Shown piece after piece: positions 1 through 37,300 of a stretch of DNA of 64,000 nucleotides. Within the stretch, counting starts at the first letter, position 1; every line of letters starts with the position of its first letter. The stretch covers positions 23,844,709 through 23,908,708 of the forward strand of contig NC_133219.1 of the NCBI RefSeq assembly GCF_040436345.1, written 5' to 3'. This stretch comes from Pagrus major (taxonomy: Eukaryota; Chordata; Actinopteri; Spariformes; Sparidae). The position numbers and the translations under genes are program-made. A model generated the notes under the pieces. It saw nothing but the letters and a program-made list of their open reading frames with translations, made no database searches and was not told the DNA's origin.

Positions 1-222
1 AAGCTGACCAATCAGAGCAGACTGGGTATTCAGGAGGAGGGGCCTTAAAGAGACAGGAGCTAAAACAGAGCGTTTCAGACAGAGGGGGGTCATACAGAGC
101 TGCAGCACTGGACAGTGTGAGAAAACCGATGTGTTTTTTTAGCATTAAAGCATGTAAACCTATTCTAGTAAAAAAAGTATATATGAATCTAAAAAATGAG
201 TATTATATGTCTCATTTAAAAA
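1..222. repeat. Dispersed repeat, cut by the window edge
   Basis: Positions 1-150 closely match 48020-48165 in the same orientation (shared core accaatcagagcagactggg), and the right end gtctcatttaaa mirrors the left end ttaaaggacacat of the longer copy near 47733. This looks like the 3' half of a non-autonomous DNA element. Confidence 0.7.
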
Positions 223-722
223 GCTCTGTCTGGATATTTTGTGCCAAAAATTGCAGTCATGAGAAAACTGATCATAGGATAAAAGCCAGTAGCTGCTAGG
301 CAGGAAGGCTAGATTCATTCTTTGTAATATTGTATGTGGGCCATAAAATTAAGGCAAAGACATCGCCTGAGAAAAAATGACATTTCACAAAAGGTTGTAA
401 ATGTAAATGACAAATCTTTGTGTGTCTGCTTTTCTTATAGAGAAGCCAATATCAGTAGTCTGACTACCACATGGAGACACATTTGCCTGTGTGCTTAAAG
501 TTTTAGTGAACTGCTTTACTATTATCTTTATCCAATCGGTACATATTTGATTAATGTTGATTTTCAACACCACCAGTTGTTTTTCCACTCGGGTTTAACA
601 GACACAGGCAGATAAATACCGCAGTTCACACCCTGCTGTTTTCACAGCAGGAGGCAGATTTCTCCTATTTGGGGAAACACAAAGTCTGTCCCCACGGGGT
701 GTTATGCTGCCTGTAAACCTAC

Positions 723-27709
<26,987 letters not shown>

Positions 27710-28210
27710 TTCTGGAGGATTTCTCTTTCAGAAGAATCCGAGAAGAAGGAAAGGGGAAGGGGACAGCAGGAGGAATAAAGGTGTTCTTGTTCTGTTTGTG
27801 CCCTAAACGTCCCCAAAAGTCAAATACGATGGGCAGTAGTAGGTAGTCTGGGCGGCTGGCGTTGGTATCACACGAATCCAGTGACTGCTCCCATTCAGCA
27901 GCCCCCCTACACCAGTCCTGAATCAAAAACTCCGCACCTCCGCGAAGAAAACTAGTCCACTCCAACTACTACTGACTGAGCCGCGTGCGTGAACCAGTTC
28001 CTCCGCGGGCCATGTAAGGATACGGGGCTGTCCTAAGAAAATCCGCGCCGAGTTATTGTAAGTGATGACTTCGCATGAGCAGTCCGTGTCGTGGATTTTA
28101 GTTTTCTCAGAGCTGTCAAGCGGTCGGATGTGCACTTTGTACCCCTCCGCCGCAACCCCTTCCCCCTTCCTTTCCACCAACTTCGAAATCAGGGCTCGTG
28201 ACAAGCGCCC
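27710..28210 (-). promoter_or_regulatory. cltcl1: CpG-rich promoter and 5' UTR region of cltcl1
   Basis: Immediately upstream of the start codon the sequence is much richer in CpG and GC than the surrounding introns (for example cgcgggcc, ccgcgccg, ccgccgc), which fits a CpG-island promoter. No TATA box was identified and the transcription start is not placed. Confidence 0.55.
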
Positions 28211-28234
28211 CACCTTTGCATGATTTCTACAAAA

Positions 28235-28264
28235 TCACACACACACACACACACATACACACAC
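28235..28264. repeat. (CA)n microsatellite
   Basis: Dinucleotide run just upstream of the cltcl1 CpG-rich region. Confidence 0.9.
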
Positions 28265-28511
28265 CATCCCAAAAAAATAGTGTGTTGTATGGATGACGCA
28301 TAGCTTAGCTAGAAATGCTGACGTATCAAAGTGTTTTTCCAAGGAGCTGCACCTTTTCTTCTTCTCATCATCATCTTTTCATTACCCCCGGTGAGCAGCA
28401 GGTTGTGCACAACTGAAGGAATACACAGTGGAATAAGTTTAAAACGTTATTTCAGTCATGCATCACACTAAATTTGTTATGGACACATTTTTGCTTTAAA
28501 GGCATTTAAAC

Positions 28512-29095
28512 CTTAAAGGATAAGTTCACCCCAAAATAAAACATTCAGTCTTTACCTACTCTCCTCAATGCTGATGGAGAGTCGGGTGAAGTTTCTTAGT
28601 CCACGAAACATTTCTGGAGCTTCACAGCAAAACTGTGTTGCAGCATTCTCCTAAACAACTGAAGTAGATGGGGACTTGTTTTAAAATATCCCAAACTGAT
28701 TTGAAACGACATTCATTGGGTTACACCTTCAACGCGTGGTTGAGCTCATGCTAACACTTTTAGCTTAGTAGCTACTGTGAAGAGTTTAGCTTTGAAAACA
28801 CTGTAAAAAAGATCAATTGTCTCGGGGCTGTACAAGCTGTACATATGCAGCCATTTTATGTTTTTTTGTTTGTTTGTTTGTTTGTTTGTTTGTTTGTTTG
28901 TTTGTTTGTTTGTTTGTTTGTTTGTTTGTTAGTCACAAGTCCCCGTTGTTTAGGAGGATGCCGCAACGCTGTTTTGCTGTGAAGCTCTGGAAACGTTTTG
29001 TGGACTAAGAAACCTCACCTGACTTTCGATCAGCATGGGGATGAGTAGATAATGACTGAGTGAATTTAAATTTTGGGGTGAACTTCTCCTTTTAG
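28512..29095. mobile_element. Foldback element with (TTTG)n core
   Basis: Two arms of about 180 bp in inverted orientation: left ttaaaggataagttcacccc onward, right (reversed) ctaaaaggagaagttcaccc onward. They share the blocks gaaacatttctggagcttca / aaaacgtttccagagcttca and ctcctaaacaac. No coding capacity. Confidence 0.75.
28861..28930. repeat. (TTTG)n microsatellite
   Basis: About 16 uninterrupted TTTG units in the loop of the foldback element. Confidence 0.95.
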
Positions 29096-30312
29096 CTGTC
29101 ACTTTGTGGTTGTTGATGAAAGTACTTCCTTCCTAAAATAAAAGTCCTGTCACACTAATGAGTCAGTATTACATCCAGGATGTGGACAGCGGAGACATCC
29201 TCAGGTTGCTGCTGCTCTAAAGGATCTGACTCACACATGATAATTTAAACTTCCTCAACTGATAATTGTGATTAAGTTTAATATGGAAGGAAATAATTAC
29301 GTGCTACTTGATCCTATCAATACACTGACGAGTTAAGAACAAAAACTCATCGTATTTACTGTTGATTTAAGTATTTTATATGGCTAATAAACCAGCGTTT
29401 ATGTTAAGATATGTTACTTACCCATTGATGGACCAGTGGCAATAGGTCTCCGTGTTGTTATAGTTTCTTCTATCTGTTATATAACCAAACTTTATAATGA
29501 AAATCTTTAACTTGGGGTCTTAAGGTTTGTAACTGAAATGTCTGTTTCATGCTATCTCCCACCTTTCTCATTTCCTGTCATGTCTCTGCTCACACCTTAT
29601 ACCTAACACCTAATAAAGGCAAAAGTGAACAAATCAAAAAAAGACTTTATTGTTAAAGTGATTCAGTAGGATGTGCACGCTGAGCTACAAACAATGCACT
29701 GTTGTTGGGGTCAAAATCCTGCATGTAGGCTAATAGAAATGTAACACAGACCAGGGGGCTAAAGTAAGGTGCTAATCTGTGGAAGTAGACTTGAAAGGAA
29801 AGAAAAAAGAGGTCAAGATCCTGACCTGAGATCAGTTTTTCATCCTAACAGTGATCCAGGAACAGAGCAACACAACGCCTTACACCCACCTGCCAAATTA
29901 CACTGCCTCCAGGAAGTTATTTAGTGCTCATTAACACCACCTGCCTACATGCAAATACATGCAGCTACTGTTCACAGAGCCTGTATTGAAATATGATTAG
30001 ACAGCTTGAAACTGCACAGCACATCACAGCCACTATTTGGCTTTGACTTATTTTTTTAAGGTTCATGCTTCACACTAAATTTTAAAGGCAGTTATTTCAA
30101 GTTGAGGCTATCAAAATGATTAAAATATAGATTTAACTCTGATATATAATGTTGATTTTTAAACTCTCAGAGTTAAATCATGCACAAGCGATTCTGCCAT
30201 CTTGTATGCTGACAGATCCAGGATTTATAGTTCAGCCACAGAGAAGGTGGTTTCACTCCGACAGGAAGCAGGTGTAACCAGCAGCATCTGGTCAATGGTC
30301 ACTTGAAAGCAG

Positions 30313-30314
<2 letters not shown>

Positions 30315-30346
<32 letters not shown>
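30315..30346. repeat. (CA)n microsatellite
   Basis: Sixteen CA units downstream of the SH2 adaptor gene. Confidence 0.95.
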
Positions 30347-30351
<5 letters not shown>

Positions 30352-31188
30352 CTGGTGTCTCATTTAAAGCCACAAACCCTCAGCTCACCACACTGACCCT
30401 CATTGACGAGAATCTATCACAAGTAAAGGATCAACTTTCCATGATACACTAAATCCTTTAAATGAACTACACACACCGCAGAAACCCCAAATGAAGACCT
30501 TGGTCCAGGAGACCTGATGGTTACTGGTCAGAGACAGTGAATACAGACAACAGTGGTAAAATGAATTTAAGAAAACAATATTAAGCAGATGTATTTGACT
30601 TTGGGTCTGTATTGCACAATATTTACAAAATCCCACTGTAAACACACGTGTAACAAACATTATAATTAAAATCAAAGTCATTAAACTAAACTACTAGGGA
30701 AAACATACACACCAAACTGATTCATGGAGGCATGGCCTGAAAAAATGGCTGCAGATTTTCTGGCTTGTGATTTATAAGTCATTGAAAGAAAGTGATGCAA
30801 AGTCGGAAAAATCATGACCGAATGACTGTTACAGTAACACACTGGCACATTTATTTTTTTTCACTAGCCAAGAGTTAACCTTGTGCAAGTATTGCTGAAA
30901 CGACGACGCACAAAACAGGAAACTCAGAACTTTACGATCTCTGCTCAGCTTTAAGTTTTGAGGCTAAAGCATCTCTCATGTCACGTGGCAGCAAAGTGTC
31001 ATGAAGCAACTGTTTGGTACATTCACATAATCTCTGTAACAACATAAAAAAAAACAGTAGTTTAGCTGTTTAAATTATGCCACAGAGCTTTAATTCCACT
31101 GAGGGGACACACAGTAGACCTATAGTATTTTTAAACTGTGCTATCATCCTCATATAGCTCATAGTGGTCTAGTTTTAGTAGTGTAGTT

Positions 31189-31305
31189 TTAAGGGCGTGC
31201 AGGGTGGGTTAAATATGCTGTGTGCTTGGCCTGGCTCTTGCTGTCTATCAGAAGGAGCTGGTTATTCTTGTGGTGGGAAATCATCTCATCGAGGGTGCCA
31301 AAAAT
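31189..31305 (-). CDS. SH2 adaptor exon 19 (SH2 end and stop)
   Basis: IFGTLDEMISHHKNNQLLLI then DSKSQAKHTAYLTHPARP and TAA. Confidence 0.95.
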   Translation of the reverse strand: MFGTLDEMISHHKNNQLLLIDSKSQAKHTAYLTHPARP

Positions 31306-34300
31306 CTGAGAGGGAAAGATACATGGAGAGAGGTTATTAGATAAAAACCCTGCGTTTCTTCCAGAATCCTCCTCTCTTTGTCTTCTCCTTCCTGCTGCCC
31401 ACTAATTCTTCCTCACCTCCTCGTTCTTCTTGCCCTCTTTTCCGAGGGCGTAACCTCGTGTCTCCTCCAGGAAACGAATGGGAACGTTGTAGACCTTCTG
31501 CTGGTAGAGCACAGCGAGGGTGTACGGCTGCCGGGCGCTCTGGGCTGAGCTGTGTCGGATGAGAAAGGCACCGTCCTACAACAAGGAAAAGCAGGAAAAG
31601 CTGAGCAAAATGGAAACAATGAATAAGATATAAAGACATATGGAGAGGAAAAGTTTGGAAAGCTTTAGGAAGGGCCAAACATAAGTATTAGAGAACAGAA
31701 CAGAACAATTGAGGAAATGTAAAAAGACTGAACATTTTATACAGAGTAAGTGAAGGTAAATGGACGCCCTGAAGATGTCTGACTCACGTTTGACTTTTGA
31801 GTGTCAGCGAAAACATGCCCATAAACGCTCAGTAGATTTCTCATTGTGCAACGCCACTGGCGAGAGTTTGCTTGGCTGGAAATAAAAGCTGATTGCTGTT
31901 GAAATGACTCTCTCATCACTAGCAGATTATTATAGCATTAAACTGAACTGTTTTGTTTACCTTGTTGACCCTCAGTAAGAGCTCCTCAGCTGCCTTTCTG
32001 TTGCAGTCTCCAGCAAACCATCCCTTGTCCTGTTATATGGCATAAGTATATCAATAACAGTAAAGCAGTTCTCACAAACTTGTTTTAGTTTTTACATGCA
32101 GTTCAGTACCACACCTCATTCCCAGATTGTTTGGGTGCCCTCATACCAACAGATGGGGCTGGAAACATAGAAAACAGGTTATGTTTCAAGTGCAATTTTT
32201 GGGAAATCTGTATTTGGCAACAGCCAGGTGGTTAAAAAGAAATAAGTAATGTAGGATCCATGTAATGTTTGGATTATATTAAAAGAAAAATTTAAGCAGA
32301 CCCAAAATAATCACAGCTGTCCTCAGGATTTAAAAACTTTTTTTTATTTTTTAAATGTGAGCTTACCCACAGGCTTAGTGTCTGCCAGAGGAGGATTTGG
32401 TGGGCTAGAATAAAGACAGGAAAGCTAATGTTATCCACTGCATTTACATTCGGTGTATGCATGCACTTGCAGATGAGGTCAAGTGCAAAAACAAGCTGGT
32501 AATGAATGTATATTGTTGCACCTACACGGGTTTGACTAGCGGAGGGGGCTTGGGAATTGATGGATGAAGTATGCCAGGTAATGTGGCACGTCTTGCTTCA
32601 ACCCGAGGAGCTACAGAGGCAAGATATGTAGTCTTCATTAATTTCTTTTAGATTTGGTTTGTACTGATATTTTAACAAATAAAGTCAATGTGTTCTTTAC
32701 CTGGTTTTACATCATTCAAAGGAGGCAAGAGTGAACTCTGAAAAGGAGGAAGATTAATTTCCTACATAGGAAATGAAAATACTGAATCAAAATGAAAACT
32801 TCCATTTCTAATTCAGCCTCTATCTTGGCAGTCTTACTTTAAATGAGAAAAGAGCTTAGCATAAGGAAATGATCAGACTAAGCACTGAGATGAAGAGACA
32901 CACTCACAGACTTTGCTCTGGGAACCGGAGGCTTCACCCTGCAGGCAGAGAGAAGGTTTATTTTCATTGCATTTTTATTACCAGGAATTTATTCTTTCAT
33001 GCCACTACTATATCTGCCTCATTTGCACTTTGCTGCAAAAACACAGCAGCATCATTGTCATGTGTCATAGAGTATGAAGCTACACAGACAGATTATATCA
33101 AGGCTGCTTCAGGTTAGTGCATGTCACCATGCTCTGGTCATGAAAGCTGCTTTGAACCAGGTTGAAGTGCACTTACCCATGGATGGGAGGAGGTACAAGG
33201 GCTGGCTTGGGAGATGGAGGCACCCAAGCCGGCTCACGATGGGCAGGAGAGCGAGCTGAGGGGTGGGAAGAACGGAAGCTGTCTTTCACGATACATACTG
33301 CAGCTACTGTGGTCTAATCATCATTGTGAGCATCTAGTTCTTGTGAAGTGCGATCAACCTACCAGCTGTAGGTTCCAAATACAGGTCATCATTGTCTTCC
33401 TGAAAAACAAAAGGACAAATACTATCACATATTGACAACATATGGGGGCATATTTGTCAATACAGTTGGTGAAATGGGAGAAAAAGTGGGTGAGCATTCC
33501 TGTAGAAGCCCAGTTACACTTCAGGCAGAGCCCTGAAGTCGCATGACCAATATAACGCCACACTTCTATTACTTTGTTGTTACTCGAGTGTCGTTTCTCG
33601 TTTCCTTATGTAAAAAGCTTTTGTTGCTCAGGCTAAAGCTGCTCAGTGGCTCAATGAAGGCTTTAATGAAACATAGGACATAGGACATAGGAACATACCC
33701 TTACAACACAGGAGCAAGAGACTGAAAAGAGATGCTGTCTTTAGTTATTTTGTGTCTCTCTGTGTGACATCCTGCAGGTCTCAGGTCACCGCACATGAAC
33801 TGCACATTAAGAGAGGCTATCTGACTCCTGTTAAAACCTTCGTGCCAGAGCAGATCGATGATCCAGGGGTCTATTAAGTAATCCTCTTGTTTGAAATGAA
33901 TCATATGCATGGACCCGTCTTACAAAAGGGAAAAAATGTTAGTAAGTTTAACTTACCTGTTCTTCATTTGGATCCAGATACACATCTGAAATGCAGAGCG
34001 ATAATACTGCCAGTCATTTGCATTGTTGTGGTATCATACATGTTTATTGCTGCTGGTTACCATTATAAAAGCTTTAATAAATGACAGTTAACAGTAGAGT
34101 CAAACACAGGTAACCGATAAAATGTGTCACCTATTCAGCAACTTAGTTAGTCAATCCGGAAGTTCCTACATTATTAATATCACAGACGGAGACATTTGAC
34201 GCAATGTAAGACCAATACAACAATACTGCTGATAAATAAGTTTTACTGCACTGTTGTGGCATACTGGTGGGCTGGTTGGGGACAAGGTTTTTTTTCAGGA

Positions 34301-37300
34301 ATGATTGTTTGCTGACTTTGAGTTTCTGAGGCACTCAAGGTGCAGTTTAATGGCACTACACTGGGTGGCAGTGTGTTCTTTGTTTTAGCCGCAGCTGCAA
34401 TCTCTGCCTAACTCACACTACCCAGTTCTGCTTGTATTTCTTCAACAAACTGCTGTTGCTGCTCGAAATATTAAACACAATGTGTGTCTATGCTGTGAGG
34501 ATGTTGTCCTGAGAAAGATCAGGTGTGCAGCCACCACCCCCCCACTCAACAGTCATTTCATGCTGGTGAGTCAATTCAATGAAAGGCCTATTTGTGCTTG
34601 GATTACTGCACCTTCCTCAGTGTTGGACACAGGGAGTGGGCGGACGGGTGAAGGGGGCATCATCATCTTCCTCCCAGGCTTCTCAGTTCTGTCTATCTCA
34701 GGTGCTGTGAGGGAGGAAGATGTGGTTGTATCATATTGAAGAAAGCGTTTCTAAAGAGATGAAAACAGGTGGGTAACACAAGACTCACGTTTCTTGGTGT
34801 TGTGATCATAGTGGAAATTCTCAGGACGTTGTTGAGGTCTCTGGATGACAGAGGTGGGATTATTTAATCAAAACAGAGCTTAAAACATGTTTGACAGATG
34901 CAGAGAAACACAGAAACAGACTTCCTGTTGTTACCAAGGCTTTGACTGGTCTGGGTGGAGGAGGCTGCCTCCCTGGAACAGCAGGACTGGACGTCCTCTC
35001 TGCAGGGGGAGGCATCAAGGAACAGAATTTTAGGGGAAAAGCTTTATGTTGTCAGAGGTTTCTTTGCTGAAGGGCTTTGAGCTGTTACCCTAACCCTATC
35101 TATAATGTCTCAGTGGTGTTACCCAGATAAACGTTCTCCTCCACTTGTCTCTGTGGGACTTTCGCAGCCTTGAGTTCACAGGGAGGCGCTTCATACATGT
35201 CACCTTCCTCGTCATCCTGCCAGTAGATCAAACATTTAGCAGTTCACAAGTAGTCATTAACACTGAGACATTAGTTTGAGGTAAATAAAACCATAGCGAA
35301 CAAGAATAGAAGCCTTATGTCTGCATTTTACAGTTCCCAAAAGTCATGTGAGGAAAAGCAAGGATACAGTGTTAGAGCCAGATTTGAAAAAAATGAAGAA
35401 CCAATGTAAAGCTCAGGATTTAAATGTGTCTTCTTCTTTTTTTCTCTGCTTTGTTCATTAGTTTTCACTATTGCAAAGGACAATAGGGGAAATGCACGTT
35501 TTAAATCCTAGAAGTGAGTAAAAACACACATTTATGAACTTGTTTTATTTCTACTTACAAACTCATCCTGTGGCCATCCTGCATTGTCATCTGAAACAGA
35601 CGGATTGAAAAAAGATGCTGATAGATAATAAAGCTTGTAATGCAGTAAAGAAACATAGACAAAAAAGGGTGAGGTTACATCTCACCTGTCCTTCTGGGTG
35701 GAGCTGGAGGTCCACTGTGCCTGACGGAGAGAGGAGAGGTAAGATGCTGGAGTACCATTTTTATTTCATGCAGAGCAAATTAACAACAAAGAGGTTTTGC
35801 TAATGCTCGCAATACTTACAGGTTCTTCAGTTTTCCAAAGAAGCTCTGAAAAACACAGAAACCTCAGATGAGATTTAACATCAGCAAAATAAACTTCACT
35901 GCATGCCAGGCTGGTAATCATTTACTTTAAGTTATTGATCAGCTTCATCATCAGAGCTGAGTCAGTGGCTGCTCGTTTGGGAAGGTCACCATGGCGAACA
36001 ATAGAGCTTATTTAGATGTTAACTCAAATACTGTTCTCAGGTTCAATTTTGATATACTTTTTCTGCTACCTTACTCCTCAACAATTCAGGCAAATTATGT
36101 ACTTTTAAATTTATTTGATATCCATAGTTACTAGTGACTTTGGACATTTAGAAATCACATTTAGATGTATTTATTATAGATTAAAATAAGATAAAAAGCA
36201 TTACATACAGTTAAGAAATGAGCTCCAGCTTCTGTATTAATGTTTTAATAATTCTAATCCCATATTAATAATAATATTGTTATAATTATTCTAGAACGGG
36301 CCATTCTTAATGATGGGTACTTTTACTCTTGGCTCTTTGAGTGTGTTAATGTTAAGATTTAAATGCATGACTCATACTTGTAACAGAGTATTCATACACT
36401 CTAGTATTACTATTTTTACTTGAGTAAAACTACTATCGCTTATTAGGCCATTTGCTTACAATTATCTAATGTTAAATAACAGGGTAGAGATCCAGTGTTA
36501 GTCCTTGTGAATCTTCCCATTAACTTAATCTTTGTATTAAATTCACAATCAATCCTGTTTTGAAACAGAAATGGTTCAAAATGATCAGTTAAAACACAGA
36601 AGAGTTCATCTGAAGGGGTGTAACTGTAACTGAAGTTGGCAGCAGGAGGTGGAGATAAACACGCACGACAAGCGAAATCAGGAAGTGAAGCGTATCTGTA
36701 CAGTATCTGTGCATTCCCACAGTGGCCGGCGGCCGTAGAGGAAGTGTTGATGTAAAGTAAATTATTATAGACAGTCAGGAGAGAGGGAGAGACTGCGGAG
36801 CTTCTATCTCTCACGCATTGTCACACAAAATGTCAGAAAACAGTTGGTTTTATCAACTTGCTGTTGAAGCTGATGAGCAGGTGATAAAAAGAGAGACAGG
36901 AAGAACTACATGACTGTTGTGCTATTTATGTTTTGTTTCCTTACACAGTAATCCTAAAAATACTTTCACAACAACAGTGTTCTCCTTTGTGTCTATAACT
37001 TCCTATAAAGGAACTGTCAAGTCTCAGTGAAAAGTTCTGCCAGTGGCCCAGGAGGAAAAAGGAAAGAGTCATGTGACCATGAAGTGAAATCTGATGCAAA
37101 CAAGGACTCAGTGAACAGCATTCAAATGATTCACTATTCAGACAATAGAAATAGTGTTTTATCACGAGTAACTACATTAAAATATTAATTTTAAAAAACA
37201 GTCACCGGTCTGGTTTTTGAATGTTTATACCGTGGCAGAGATAGTAAGATACTGTATGTGCTGCAGACACCGTGTATTATAAAACACAGAATTACAATGG

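Larger units (their letters stand above)
28265..31188. other. Spacer between cltcl1 and the SH2 adaptor gene
   Basis: Both flanking genes are on the minus strand. The left part holds the foldback at 28512-29095; the right part probably includes the SH2-gene 3' UTR, with a possible poly(A) signal (AATAAA, minus strand) at 30850-30855 and a CA run at 30315-30346. Nothing coding was recognised. Confidence 0.7.

Noticed and set aside
640..668. Possible last clathrin exon (acceptor AATAG at 668-672, giving VFGEICLLL and a stop)
   Set aside because: The intron would be only about 55 nt, has no polypyrimidine tract, and the peptide resembles neither clathrin tail.
595..722. Read-through extension of the clathrin tail past the donor to a stop at 595
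   Set aside because: The GTAGGT donor is strong and in the conserved place; the extension has no family resemblance.
27970..28017. Minus-strand ATG reading MARGGTGSRTRLSQ in the CpG-rich region, as the cltcl1 start
   Set aside because: It ends after 14 codons and lacks the clathrin N-terminus; MAQILPIRF is found at 27709.
28861..28930. Regular repeats resembling a CRISPR-type array
   Set aside because: Pure TTTG microsatellite without spacers, in a eukaryotic genome.
32430..32470. A 29-nt microexon candidate (LVFALDLIC) that would repair the SH2 adaptor frame
   Set aside because: The peptide is hydrophobic and unlike the proline-rich surroundings, and the acceptor is weak. A simple one-base discrepancy at the exon 14 donor is more economical.
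36443..36814. 123-codon minus-strand open frame in the SH2 adaptor's first intron
   Set aside because: Low-complexity composition without a recognisable domain; probably chance, next to a dispersed repeat.
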